A stretch of DNA of 64,000 bases from Cyanidium caldarium (GCA_026184775.1 JANCYW010000003.1:124001-188000), one strand, 5' to 3'. Positions 18,677-29,400 are shown, counted from the first letter of the stretch. Program-made: numbers and translations. Notes: generated by a model not told the origin, from the sequence alone.

Positions 18677-19375
18677 GCGCAAGCGGCAACGGCCGCGGGA
18701 GATCGATGTGCCGCTGCCCTCCGTCGCCTCGAGGCGTCGACGCAACGTGGCCGCCACGCCCCCAGCCCCCGTTGCTGCACCGGTAAACACAAACATGATG
18801 ACGAGGGCAGAGAATCCTCTTGCAGGGATGTCGGTACGCGTTGCACGGACCCACGCAACGGCGACACTCTGCAACGTGTTGAACGGCGCACTGCAGGCCG
18901 ATGTAACCCGACCAACCGAGGCCGTCATCGACCAACCGATCCAACGGCTGTGTGCCCCTAAATGTCTCATAGAGTACATTTGTGTCTCATGTCGATACGA
19001 AAACGCCACCTGGATGCGAAACGGATTCTACCGATCCGCACGCCATCGCCTGTCGCTCACAGCGTTAAGAACGTGGGAACGGTCGCGCGCGCTTTTTCAC
19101 CCGAGGTTATGCAACTCCGCGGCGCCTCATTGTGCGGCGTGCGCGCGTCGCCTTTTCTGGAGGCGACTGCTAGGCGTGCGTAGGTCCCTCAGTTACCCAA
19201 GGCTGCGCGGCCACGCGGCGGCGGCGCCCTGAGGTGCGGTTCGCGGTTCCCCGCCCAGGGTTGGCTGCTGAGGCGCCGCGATCGCGAGAGCGCTCTTAGC
19301 GACCCGAAGGCGGCCGCAAGAACATTTCCAGCTCGAGGGCAGCAGTGAATTCAAGCGCGCCTAACGCATCAAAAG
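18677..19375. other. Divergent spacer with hairpin-forming segments, possible untranslated RNA
   Basis: 699 bp between divergent carB and the PIN-PhoH gene. The part from about 19080 to 19330 contains strong complementary segments: GTCGCC/GGCGAC around 19147-19168, and CCCTG/CAGGG nested within GGCGCC/GGCGCC around 19225-19282. I compared it by eye with SRP, RNase P/MRP, U2-U6 and tRNA signatures and found no convincing match, so it may just be promoter and 5' UTR. Confidence 0.3.
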
Positions 19376-21655
19376 ATGGCGCTGCGCAGCACTGCGGCTG
19401 TGTCGCCTCTTACCTGCACGGACTCGCGCCCGCTAGGGTTTGTGGTCGGCGGACACGACGCCGCCCGTCCACGCGCGCTAGACTGGCGCCCGCGCACGCC
19501 GATCCCTAGATGCCTTATTCGCGGAAAGCGTAAGGCAGGTGGCGGCGCGTGGCGCACCCTGAAGAGCCAAGGCGGTGGCGAGGGCGGCCCGCGCGATATG
19601 CGTTACGTGGGCAGGGCGGCGGCCATTCACACCTATGTACCCGTCGGTCGGGGCGTCGGTTTCGGCTTGGTGGTGCAGCAGCATCGCGAGCGGCTGCGGC
19701 GGCGCACCGGCCACGAGGCCTCTGAAAATGGGAGTGCGGCGCGGACCGCATCTCCGTCTGCAACCGGCAACAACTCGGCCGAACGCCGCCGTGCATCGCG
19801 CATCACCACCCGGCGGCTGTACGTCATCGACACGAACGTCATTTTGCATGATTCGTCGTGCTTGTGGCGCTTCGGTCGGCACGACATCTGCTTGCCGATA
19901 ACGGTGCTGGAGGAGCTCGACAAGTTCAAGCGCGGCAACGAGGAGATCAACTTTCATGCGCGCGAGTTTCTGCGCATGCTGGACGAAATGACCGTGGAGC
20001 GGGCGGCGCGTCGAAACGGTACACATCGTGACAACGCGGACCAAACGATGTGCCCCGACGACGCCGAGGCGGCGATGCTGCCTCAGCATCCGGAGCGTAA
20101 CAGCACCGCCTCCGCCGATCGCTGGCAAGACCACTTCATCAGGGACGGCGTGCTGCTGGGCGAAGACGAGGAACGACGCGGCCGCATGCGCATATCACTG
20201 CACTGTCGGGATGACGACGTGGAGCGACTCTTCTTTTACGACTGCCCCGACACGCGCATTCTGTCGTGCGTACAGGCGCTGGCGGCCGGCAAGCCGGAAC
20301 CGCAATGCGACTGGACCGCGGAATCGTGCACAGACGCCGACGGACACCACGGTGATGCCGCATTTGCAGAGACATCGGTCGCACCGCGGTATGAACGGGT
20401 GGTGTTGGTCACCAAAGACGTCAACTTGCGCATGAAGGCGCGAGCGATGGGACTCTTCGCCGAGGACTACGAACAGGATCGCGTGGAGAGCGTCAGCAAG
20501 CTGTACACCGGCCAGCGGCTCGTCGAGAATGTGCCCGATGCCATCATCGAGCAGTTGCACCGACCGCCATTCGGCGTCACGCTGGAGGAGGTGGAGCGGG
20601 AGCTTCGCAACTGGTACGACGCGCAAGGACTCAGCACCACCGTCACTGCTGGCGAGGCGCCCTGGTCGCGCCGCCTGCAGCAGGGCGAATCGAGAGGCGG
20701 CGCGAACGCGCCCGCCGAGCACGGTCCGTGGGCGTGGATGGCGCACCACTTGCTGCCACGAGAACACCGGCCGGCAACACCCAATGCGGCATCGGGCGTG
20801 CCCGCCGCGAATGCACCCGACGGTGATGGGACTGCGGCGTCGACGTCGTCGTCATCCCTGCAGCCACTGGCCAACGAGCATTTCGTCTTCCGCAATCCGG
20901 CACGGTCGGTACTGGCCAGCTACTCCTTCTCCAAAGCCGCTGGTCGTTTCCTCTTCCAACGCGTCGCCACGTTTGGCGCGTACGGCATCATGCCGCGCAA
21001 CGCCGAGCAGCGCTTTGCGCTGCAGGCGTTGGTCGATCCGGACATCCCCCTGGTGTCCATCGCCGGCGTGGCCGGCACCGGCAAGACGCTGATTTGCCTG
21101 GCAGCCGCGCTAGAGATGCAGTCGCGCGGGGCGTGTGACCAGATCTACGTCTCGCGACCGGTGGTGCCGCTGGGCAACCGCGATGTCGGCTTCTTGCCCG
21201 GCGACCTGGAGGAAAAGTTGGCGCCGTATATGCAACCGCTATACGACAATCTGAGCGTCATCAAAGCGGCCGACTGCCATGTGCGGGACAACGGCAAGGT
21301 GGTGCCCGGCCCGCGCAGCCGGGCGATCGACGAGCTGCTGGCCAGCGCGCGCCTCAAAGTGGCCGCGTTGGCGTACGTGCGCGGCCGCTCCCTGACGCGC
21401 ACCTTCTTCATCATCGATGAGAGCCAGAATCTGACGCCGCACGAGGTGAAAGCGATCATCACGCGTGCTGGCGACGGCACCAAGATCGTTTTGTGTGGCG
21501 ACCTGCACCAGATCGACAACCCGTATGTGGACGGCTGCAGCAACGGACTGAGTTACTTGATCGAGCGCATGAAAGGGCAGCGATTGTACGCGCATGTGAC
21601 GCTGGAACGCGGCGAGCGCAGCGAATTGAGCAAACTGGCCAGTGAGCTGTTGTGA
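19376..21655 (+). CDS. PIN-domain/PhoH-like ATPase (YlaK/PhoH2 type)
   Basis: 759 residues from ATG 19376. A PIN nuclease domain begins at about residue 146 (RLYVIDTNVILHDSS, LPITVLEELDKFK) and continues to VLVTKDVNLRMKA near 350. A PhoH P-loop ATPase fills about 545-759: Walker A GVAGTGKT near 564, YVSRPVVPLGNRDVGFLPGD, Walker B FFIIDESQNLTPHE near 680, and GDLHQIDNPYVDG. The gene order PIN then PhoH is that of bacterial YlaK/PhoH2 proteins, some of which act as helicase-RNases. It differs by two low-complexity insertions (about 205-265 and 430-500) and an N-terminal extension of about 140 residues without clear domain; an ATG at 19598 is an alternative start. The extension may carry organelle targeting. 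Confidence 0.88.
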   Translation: MALRSTAAVSPLTCTDSRPLGFVVGGHDAARPRALDWRPRTPIPRCLIRGKRKAGGGAWRTLKSQGGGEGGPRDMRYVGRAAAIHTYVPVGRGVGFGLVVQQHRERLRRRTGHEASENGSAARTASPSATGNNSAERRRASRITTRRLYVIDTNVILHDSSCLWRFGRHDICLPITVLEELDKFKRGNEEINFHAREFLRMLDEMTVERAARRNGTHRDNADQTMCPDDAEAAMLPQHPERNSTASADRWQDHFIRDGVLLGEDEERRGRMRISLHCRDDDVERLFFYDCPDTRILSCVQALAAGKPEPQCDWTAESCTDADGHHGDAAFAETSVAPRYERVVLVTKDVNLRMKARAMGLFAEDYEQDRVESVSKLYTGQRLVENVPDAIIEQLHRPPFGVTLEEVERELRNWYDAQGLSTTVTAGEAPWSRRLQQGESRGGANAPAEHGPWAWMAHHLLPREHRPATPNAASGVPAANAPDGDGTAASTSSSSLQPLANEHFVFRNPARSVLASYSFSKAAGRFLFQRVATFGAYGIMPRNAEQRFALQALVDPDIPLVSIAGVAGTGKTLICLAAALEMQSRGACDQIYVSRPVVPLGNRDVGFLPGDLEEKLAPYMQPLYDNLSVIKAADCHVRDNGKVVPGPRSRAIDELLASARLKVAALAYVRGRSLTRTFFIIDESQNLTPHEVKAIITRAGDGTKIVLCGDLHQIDNPYVDGCSNGLSYLIERMKGQRLYAHVTLERGERSELSKLASELL

Positions 21656-21765
21656 GCGGTGGGGAGGCGAGGTGGAGAGCGACGTGGCGAGGCGGGTACG
21701 CAAGTCACCCGTGCCGAGGCGCGGCTGCGCCGAAAGTGCTGAACGCCAACTACATCGCCGCCGCC

Positions 21766-23469
21766 TCACTCTACCGCTGGCGGAATGTACACACTGCGTG
21801 CCAATACTCGATGTGGGACGTGGCGCGCGAAGCGCGATATCGACGGCAGCACCTGCGCCCGCAATCGGTCGGGCAGCGCGTGCAGCGGCTTCGGCGCTCC
21901 GGCATCCGGCCACCACACCGACACGGCGTGCCAAGCGGGCGCTGGCGATGGCGCTCCCGCGACACCTGCCACTGGCTGCCCGTTCTCGCAGCGCTCCGGA
22001 TCACCCGCCGCCTCTGCAAACCCGTCGCAGTGCTCGTCGCGATCCAGCGCCGGCCGTGCCACGGTGGCCCAGTCCACCCACTGGCCGTTGAAGCCGCATC
22101 GCAGCTGGGACGGCCGGAATGCCGCTTTGTAGCGCATCTTGCCGCAAGAATGAATATAGTAGCCCATGTAGTAAAACGGTTCGCGGAACAGCTCGCGCGT
22201 GAGACGCACCTCGCACAGCGTCGAGAACACGCCCGGCGACAGGCGCGACGGCAGCTCCGGGTCGTAGAAGAGGTATTTGCTGGAGATGGCACCCGGCAAG
22301 ACATCCAGCACGCCCACCATGACCAACCGCTCGTCGAGGTAGGTGTGCAAGTGGTAGGCGCCGTCTCGCGAGGTCGCGTGTGGGTAGCGCGGGAACGGAT
22401 GCTGCACCAGGAAGCGGGCGTATCGGTGGGGCGTGAGCTCGTGCTCGTCGTCGCCGTGAATGGCGCGTTGATATCGGCAGTACAGTGCGAAAGCGTCCGA
22501 CCGGAATGCCGCCTCCACCAGTTGCATTCGCAGACGGTGCGTCGGTGTTGATCGTCGCGGAGAGCATCGGGTGTTGGCGGGTGAAAGCCGGGACGAAGTC
22601 GGCACATGCAGCGGCTCTTGGCGTGCGTGCACATTCACATAACCGCCACATACCAGCACCTCTCGCACCAGGGCCTCGTGCGGCCGCAAGGCATCGGCGA
22701 TGCGTTGCGCCACCACCTCCACGGCCTCACCGCTGTGGTGTGCCCGGGAAAAGGCCGCCGCGGTCATGTAATGGGCGCCGCCGCTGGCCGCCCGACGCGC
22801 CGGTGGCACCGGTCGCAACGTCGGCTCGATGCGCCGCAGTGCCTCCAACTGCTCATCGAGGTTTGCTCGGGGTGTGAGATGACCGGTGGCAGGAATGGGT
22901 GCTGACGTCGCCTCGGTGGCCGACCGGTGCGATGCCGCGGCGGACGTGTTGCAGCGACGCATGCCATTCATAGCGTCGGCGAGTCGAGTGGGCGACGACT
23001 TTCGCTCCTCCGGCAACGTTGCCGCGCTTTTCTCCGCCTGATCGACCTCGGCATCCATCTCGTCTTCATCACCGGACAGGCAGAGCCGCGACAGCGAGTC
23101 GACCGGTGTGGCATAAGCCGTCCACCGCCGCAGCACTCGGCGCTGTGAGCGACTCGGTCGGAACGCCTCCACCGGTAGCCGAATCGCATACTGCGGACAA
23201 CAGGTGCGCCGATTATCCGGCAGGTACAGAAAGCAGCCCGACCGCCGCCAGCCAGCGTCCATCAGTGCCTTGTAGTCTTCCGACAACAACAGGTGCGCCC
23301 ACAGCGACGCCAGCAACACGTGACACGGAGCGTCTTGTCCGGTGCCTCTGGTGGCGGGGTCATCTTCCGACGCCGGCCGGCGTCTGCGGCGCGATGCACA
23401 GTAGCCGCAGTGGGTGCGTTCCGCCGATTCGCCCAGGTCTTGCAACACCGAAGTCACAGTGGTCGACAT
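21766..23469 (-). CDS. ATE1: Arginyl-tRNA--protein transferase
   Basis: 567 residues from ATG 23467-23469. ATE1 moves arginine from Arg-tRNA to acidic or oxidised N-termini, creating N-degrons of the Arg/N-end rule pathway. N-terminal domain: CGYC at about residues 21-24, YKALMDAGWRRSG, YLPDNRRTCCPQYAIRLPVEAFRPSRSQRRVLRRW with the conserved paired cysteines. C-terminal domain: ALYCRYQRAIHGD, HLHTYLDERLVMVGVLDVLPG, SSKYLFYDPEL, PFYYMGYYIHSCGKMRYKAAFRPSQL. A low-complexity linker (about 125-230) separates the two. All landmark motifs are present. The gene ends convergently with PIN-PhoH, 110 bp away. Confidence 0.95.
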   Translation of the reverse strand: MSTTVTSVLQDLGESAERTHCGYCASRRRRRPASEDDPATRGTGQDAPCHVLLASLWAHLLLSEDYKALMDAGWRRSGCFLYLPDNRRTCCPQYAIRLPVEAFRPSRSQRRVLRRWTAYATPVDSLSRLCLSGDEDEMDAEVDQAEKSAATLPEERKSSPTRLADAMNGMRRCNTSAAASHRSATEATSAPIPATGHLTPRANLDEQLEALRRIEPTLRPVPPARRAASGGAHYMTAAAFSRAHHSGEAVEVVAQRIADALRPHEALVREVLVCGGYVNVHARQEPLHVPTSSRLSPANTRCSPRRSTPTHRLRMQLVEAAFRSDAFALYCRYQRAIHGDDEHELTPHRYARFLVQHPFPRYPHATSRDGAYHLHTYLDERLVMVGVLDVLPGAISSKYLFYDPELPSRLSPGVFSTLCEVRLTRELFREPFYYMGYYIHSCGKMRYKAAFRPSQLRCGFNGQWVDWATVARPALDRDEHCDGFAEAAGDPERCENGQPVAGVAGAPSPAPAWHAVSVWWPDAGAPKPLHALPDRLRAQVLPSISRFARHVPHRVLARSVYIPPAVE

Positions 23470-23778
23470 CGTAAGACTATGAGGACTGGCGCTGCTCCCG
23501 TCGTGCACGATGACGCAAGCTTCTTGGCGCCCGTTCCATTGCGACAAGTGCGTGAGACACGCGGGCACCGTGACGTCGGATGCGGAGTGGCTTTTGCGTG
23601 ACGCTCGCTCCGACGTGCAAGCTGGGCGCGACGTTGAGGCGCAGCGCGCGGCGGCGTGAGGAGCGGAACTGGCGCGAAAGACGGGAGACACAGCGCGTCT
23701 GTGCTTGCTTCGGGAAGACAGCCGTTGCCTGCCGTAATACCTCACGTCACGGGGTCGTGACTCTAGTTTTTGCGCCTC
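23470..23778. other. Divergent intergenic spacer
   Basis: 309 bp between ATE1 and the orphan gene. The ATE1 frame is open for about 90 codons upstream without a recognisable domain. No RNA gene seen. Confidence 0.45.
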
Positions 23779-24633
23779 ATGCCCTTAGGCCAAGGCGCTC
23801 CTCCACGGCTGACGTCGGAGGAGTGCGCTGAGTACACGCGGGCCGTGTTGGCGGCGACGGCGGTGGAAGAGGTGCGATGGAGGGGTTTCTGTGAGCTGGC
23901 ACCACAGCCGGTGTGGCCATCGCGGCGAAAGCGGCAGCACACGATATCGAGGGTGGCCGTCGACGCAACCGCCGACTCGTTGGCAACGGCTAGCGACGAA
24001 GACCGCCTGGGATACGAGAGTGTGTCTACCCTGTCGAGCGCGACCCGGAACGATACATCGAGCGAGCGGTCCCTCTTCGAGGACGAGGACGAGGACGGCA
24101 CCAGCTCGGCAGCTGCTTCCGCCACCGGCGATGCCGGCCGGCTGCCGGCAGCACCAGATCTGCCTATTGCTGAGCGGCGCTTGCGGCGGGCGGTATCGGA
24201 ATGCCTCGGCCAGCAGCTGACGCCAGCAGCGGCGCTGCACCTGAGCGAGCAAGAGGCCTGCCGCTTGATGGTGGATTGGGCGCATCGGGTGGCCGCCATG
24301 TACACCGCGAGCGGTGGTGGTCCTGCCGCGGCCACCACTGAAGCGCATCTGGCGGAACCGGCCGCCGCCTCGTTTACCGACGAGTCGTGGCAGGCGCCAG
24401 TGAACAACGTGCGCGATGCCGCCGAGCTGGCGCATCTCACCGAGGCGTTGCCGGTGGCGGACATGCACCGAGTGCTCGAACGATACGAGGCGCGCATGCA
24501 GGCGTTGCTGGCGAATGTGCCGTCGCCGGGCGCGCCGCAGCGCTGGTGCCGGGGCAGTCGACGCGGTGGCGACAGGGGCCGACGAACGCAAAGGCGACGG
24601 GAGCGAGTGTCGGACGAGCGCGATCGACGGTGA
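23779..24633 (+). CDS. Unrecognised protein with acidic serine-rich centre
   Basis: 284 residues from ATG 23779. I do not recognise the family. An N-terminal helical part contains LTSEECAEYTRAVLAATAVEEVRW; the middle (about 85-125) is Ser/Thr/Asp/Glu-rich with an EDEDEDGTSS stretch; then come predicted helices, IAERRLRRAVSECLGQQLTPAAALHLSEQEACRLMVDW and VRDAAELAHLTEALPVADMHRVLERYEARMQALL; the C-terminus is strongly basic (RGSRRGGDRGRRTQRRRERV). Helical pairs plus a basic tail would suit a nuclear regulatory subunit, but that is a guess. It is supported as a gene by its position divergent to ATE1 and the compact spacing; a spurious frame in GC-rich DNA cannot be excluded. Confidence 0.55.
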   Translation: MPLGQGAPPRLTSEECAEYTRAVLAATAVEEVRWRGFCELAPQPVWPSRRKRQHTISRVAVDATADSLATASDEDRLGYESVSTLSSATRNDTSSERSLFEDEDEDGTSSAAASATGDAGRLPAAPDLPIAERRLRRAVSECLGQQLTPAAALHLSEQEACRLMVDWAHRVAAMYTASGGGPAAATTEAHLAEPAAASFTDESWQAPVNNVRDAAELAHLTEALPVADMHRVLERYEARMQALLANVPSPGAPQRWCRGSRRGGDRGRRTQRRRERVSDERDRR

Positions 24634-24916
24634 TGAAGGGTGCGCGCGATCCGGCATTCTGGCGGTCAACCGCGAATAGTGCCTTGCCGTTACCGACTGC
24701 TTTATGTCCTTCGCTGTTAGCCACTGCTCCTGCGGCGCACCTGCGCACATCCAAGCACGGCCGTGATCTCCATCGCACGCTCTTTGGCGGTCACGCTTTG
24801 GTGATGCCCGCTCCCTTCATGTCGACGCCGGCCGCCGGCACCACCCGCCTCTCTCCCGCCACCGACACACCGTGCACGTGCCGCCGCTTCCGCACTGCCC
24901 TGCTGCTGCATGCCCC

Positions 24917-25681
24917 TCAGAAATCGAAACGCTTCTTGAAGCTAACCTCGGACTGCTCTAGCGTGTCCCTAACCTTGGTGTTCTCGTCCAAGACGCCCTT
25001 CATCGCCAGGATGTAAGGCCCGCCAGACTCCGACTCCGCCTTGTACTCCACGCGGTACGCCTTGGATTTGAAGTTGCCGCCGACTTTGATGCTCTTGGTG
25101 TCTGAGAGGCGCCGAATCAGGTTCCCGCTGAACGACTCCGTGTTGTAGTGGTACGTGGCATCCCAGCTCCACTTGTCATCCACGCGGTGCGTCAATTTCA
25201 CATCGGCGTCCGTCTCCGAGCCCAGCGTGTACTTGATCTGCAGCGCGTCCACGTCGTCCAGCGAGGCATCCCACTTGAGGTGCACCTTGCGGTCGTTGTC
25301 CTTCTTAAAAGCTCCGAACACACCGCTGCCAGCCGTCACGGCCAACGAATACTTGTTCTTGTCGTCCACCGTCGTCTGGTAGGTGCACTTGGAGCTGCGC
25401 ACGCGGTCACCGTTGCCGTCGCCCAGCTGAAACTCCACGTCCAGCGCACCGTCGCGTACGCCCTTCACACCTTGCAACGCGTAAGAGGCGCCCACGCTAT
25501 TCAGCGCCTTGCCCTTCAGCTTGCCCGACCCGAACAGCTTCACCCGGTCGCTCGCCTTGTATACCACCGTGTAATTCAAACCACCCTTGCCGGGCTTCTC
25601 CAGCGTGACCGAGCCGCGCTTGCCGGTCTTGTGCTCATCGGTGACGTAGTGCGCGTACGCCAAACACTCCCGCCGAACCAT
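24917..25681 (-). CDS. Predicted organelle outer-membrane beta-barrel protein
   Basis: 254 residues from ATG 25679-25681. The sequence consists almost entirely of short alternating polar/hydrophobic stretches with glycine turns (GLNYTVVYKASDRVKLFGSGKLKGK, KYSLAVTAGSGVFGAFKKD, ALQIKYTLGSETDADVKLTHRVDDKWSWDATYHYN, KSIKVGGNFKSKAYRVEYKAES) and ends in aromatic FKKRFDF, which are features of mitochondrial or plastid outer-membrane barrels. Lys and Asp content is high and there is no signal peptide. I considered VDAC and the plastid OEP24/OEP21 porins; the short length and C-terminus lean to OEP24-like, but no diagnostic motif is seen. Codon use here is unusually rich in AAG lysine, fitting high expression. 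Confidence 0.6.
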   Translation of the reverse strand: MVRRECLAYAHYVTDEHKTGKRGSVTLEKPGKGGLNYTVVYKASDRVKLFGSGKLKGKALNSVGASYALQGVKGVRDGALDVEFQLGDGNGDRVRSSKCTYQTTVDDKNKYSLAVTAGSGVFGAFKKDNDRKVHLKWDASLDDVDALQIKYTLGSETDADVKLTHRVDDKWSWDATYHYNTESFSGNLIRRLSDTKSIKVGGNFKSKAYRVEYKAESESGGPYILAMKGVLDENTKVRDTLEQSEVSFKKRFDF

Positions 25682-26413
25682 TGCTGATGTGCTCACAGAA
25701 CCAAACGCTCGCGTGCGTCTCTCTCGCTCGATCGATGCCGAGTGCAATTCAACACGGTGTGCCGCCGTGCTGTGTGGCCAAGCCGCAGTTCAAACACCAG
25801 CCGACGACGACCTGTCGCGCGGGAGGCTCCCGCCGGCGAGGCGATGCGGTCGCCGCTGCTCCGATTCAAATCAGCGGTGCGCCGGAGATCCAAACGGTTC
25901 GTTGAGAAAAATGTAACGCGCGTGACGGAACTTCGGACGGCTCGCACGCACCGCCGCGGGAATTCACGAGGCCGCAACGCGCTCGCTTTTTCAAGGGCTC
26001 CTGCAACGCCACGTAAATGCGTCGGTAGAGAGGTGTGTCGACCGATTAGTGGTGCTTGGCGCGAGAGCGGCCGTACGAGTGGATGGGATACACAGGGGAT
26101 CGAGACAGCTCCGGTCGTGATTCGACTTCGGATAGGATGGTATTTGAAATGCCGAAATAAGGGCGCTGTCTCTCGCACAGCAGAACACTTTGTCCTTGTT
26201 CTCCTTGGTGGACTCCGGCTCTCAGGCACCTCCACTCCCACGCTTCCAACTTTATCCCTTTTCACCCAACTTGGTCATTCTGTGAGCGCTCCATCCAGGG
26301 AATCGCCAATTCCGCCGTCTCATCGTGCCTCTGCGCGCCCAGTTGCACGCCCCACCCGCTCCCACCATCTCCTTTCGCGCAAACTCGCAGGGTCCCTCTC
26401 CCGCGTGTAAGGC
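25682..26413. other. Divergent intergenic spacer of lower GC
   Basis: 732 bp between the beta-barrel gene and SWI3. Base composition is visibly more AT-rich than the flanks around 25890-26280. No protein, tRNA or snRNA recognised. Contains the promoters of both genes. Confidence 0.45.
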
Positions 26414-29400
26414 ATGCCGGCGGCCTCACGACGCACGCGCTCATCAGCGCTGGCAACGCGACCGGACGAGGCGGAAAGTTCTCCCCGCAGCGGCGGCCGG
26501 CGGGCGGTGGACGCCCCCGAGGGCGGGTCGCGCCCACCCAAAAGCGCCAAGAAGCGCGGATATAGCGCCGCGGCCACCGAGGATCCCGCGGCGGCATCAG
26601 CGTCTGCGACGGATCGCCCGCGCCGGAAGAAGGGTTGTTTCATCAACCTCAAGGACTACGACGATCCGCAGCAGGTGGCCAAGTTCGAGGCCATCTCGCA
26701 TCAACTGAACGCGACCTCGCCACAGGAGCTGGGTTTTCGTCCGGGCGATGCTGTGGACGTGTCCCCGCGGGCACTCAGTCAATTGACCGCGCAACTGTTG
26801 TTGTTCCAGGAGCGGGTGCTGGGTCGCGACTCGACTGAGGCGCCCGAACTGCGTTCGCGCCTGACCAAACTGCCGTGGCGACTCTTCCGAGACTACTCAG
26901 GAGACGGCCCACTGCGCACCATTCTGGAGACCTGCTTCCGTTACAAAGCGCAGCACGGCATCCGCCGCTTTGACTGGCACAAACCCGAGCACACCGGAGT
27001 GTATGTGGACATGTTGGTGGAGGCGCAACGGGCGCTCGTTCAGCGCGGTCAGCTGCACTTTGCCCGTTTCTACCTCGCCAAGAGCATCCCGGCGCAACAG
27101 GCGTCTCGGTTGCGGAACACCGCCGAGCGCCACGGCGCCCAGGTAGTGTCGTCCGTGGCGCAGGCGACGCACGTAGTGTACCCGGATCCGCCGGGCACCA
27201 CCGAAGCCGAAACAGCCCACGAGGATTATTGCGTGAGTTTGCGGCGCAAAGGCAATCAGGTGCTGACGCACTGGTGGTACTTTCCGGACTCGTACGACTC
27301 GTGGATACCGGCGCAAGAGGTGGATGATCCGGATGCGGCGATGGGCGGCGACAGCGACAGTCCGTCGGGAGTGGTCGAGGGCAAGGTGTGGCACGTGCAG
27401 CAGCGCTTTATTGAAGACGTCGACAAGTTCAACGAATGGGGCAACGAGAACGACTATGACACCATTCCCGACGAGCAGAAGATCGAGGTGAGTGCGGCAC
27501 CGTCGCCCGCGCCGGCCGCGCCCGAGGCGACGGCCAGAGGCGGCGCCAAACGGGAGGCGGCGGCCGCGGATAGGCATCCGGGATCGACGCAGCCGTACCC
27601 GTCGACGACGGCCGCTAGCGGCGCCGGCAACAGCGCCGAGCCGGTGAAGATCAAGCTGCGGCTCGGTGGGGAGCTGGACAGTGGTGCGCAAGCGACTCCA
27701 GCAGCCGCACCATCCCCACCGGCGCCAGCTCCGCCGGCCTCCCCGGCACCAACCGCCGCGACCAACGGCCCCAGATCGATTCGTCTGGTCGGGTTGAAAC
27801 GCACGGCAACGCCAGCGCAGACCGCCAGCACCGACGAGGCGCCCGCGGAGAACCGCCTGGCTGCCAGCGCGTTGCGTCCCAACGTGTTGCCGCCGTATCA
27901 CGACGACGCTACGCTGCGCTTGCGAAACATCTCCGGCACGTCCCGCGATGAGGAAGCACAGCGTAAACGCGCCGAAGAGGAGGAGGAGGCGCGGCGCAAA
28001 CGCAAAGAGCGCCACGACGCGGCCGCTGCCGAAGAGGATGCGTTGCCCGGACCGAGAGAGCGGGCCGCTCGAGACCGCGAATCGCTGGCTCCCGCCGCGG
28101 TGGCCGAGGCGCTCGGCGGTATCGGCAGTGTGCCCTTCGGCCCGGACGCCGCCGCCATGGCCGCCCTGCCGGAGACGGCACCCGTGCGGATTCCGTCGCA
28201 CAGCCGCTGGTTCAATATCCACCACATCCACGATATTGAGCGACGAGCGCTGCCCGAGTTTTTCTCCGGCAAACACGCCTCTAAGACGCCGGAGACGTAC
28301 CGCATGTATCGCAACTTCATGATCGACACCTGGCGACGCGACCCGAGCCGGTACCTGACGGCGACTGCGGCCCGCCGACACCTGGCCGGTGACGTTTGTG
28401 CCATCCTGCGCGTGCACGCTTTTCTGGAACACTGGGGACTGATCAATTACGGGGTGGAGAATGACACGCGGCCGCCAGCGAGCGGCGGGCCACCTTCGGC
28501 GATGCTCATGGCTGGCGGTGCGGCCGATGGAGCGGCACGCGCTGCCGGCATCGAAGCGGGCATGCCGCGCATACTGTTATTCGACGACGGCTCGGCGGTG
28601 CCCAAGTCACGACGTGCGTTGGCACCCACGGTGACGCGCCGCGAACTGTTCGCCGCCGCCGCCGCCGTGGAATACACTTGTGACGTATGCGGCGGTGACT
28701 GCTCGGCACTGCGTTACCACTGTGTGCAGCGCGCTGACATGGACCTTTGTCCGACGTGTCACGCCAACGGACGGTACCCGGCCGAGCTGCGCGCGGAAGA
28801 CTTTGTGGAGCTACGGCCGGTGTTGTCGCTGGGCGACGGCGCCGCCACCGCCGACGAATGGTCAGATGCGGAAGTGTTGCAATTGTTGGAGGGCATCGAG
28901 CTGCACGGCGACAACTGGGACGCCGTGGCCGAGCACGTGGGCACCAAAGGCAAGGACGCGTGCGTGACCAAGTTTTTGCGGCTGCCCATCGAGGATCCGT
29001 TTCTGGAGGATGACCTGGCGCGCTTGGCGGTGCCCGGTGTGCGACAAGCCGCGCGAGCCAAGGGACCGGAGTCGATTACGGCGGCGGCTGCCGAGCTGCC
29101 GTTCGCCGATGCCGCCAACCCGGTCATGGCGCAGGTGGCGTTCCTGACCTCGACGGTGTCGCCGGATGTGGCGGCGGCGGCGGCGCGCGCGGCATTGCAG
29201 AAACTGGTGCCGGCCGATGGCGACGGTGCGGTGGCCGATCAGGAGGCAGTGCAGGCGGCGGCGGCGACTGCGCTGGCGGCAGCGGCCACTCGCGCCGGTG
29301 CTCTAGCGGCCGCCGAGGATGTGGAGATGCGACGCGCAACCGAGGCGCTGCTGCACGCGCAGCTGAACAAGCTCGAGGCCAAGATGCACGCATTGGAGGC

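Noticed and set aside
19147-19170. Hairpin with a CGCCTTTTCTGG loop recalling U5 snRNA loop 1
   Set aside because: The invariant loop sequence GCCUUUUAC is not present, the GCC is base-paired, and no Sm site or second U5 stem was found nearby.
19165-19210. Segment GGCGTGCG...TACCCAAGGCTGCG resembling the SRP RNA Alu domain
   Set aside because: The UGUAA U-turn and the helix 8 motifs with GNAR loop and AGCAG are missing in the expected places.
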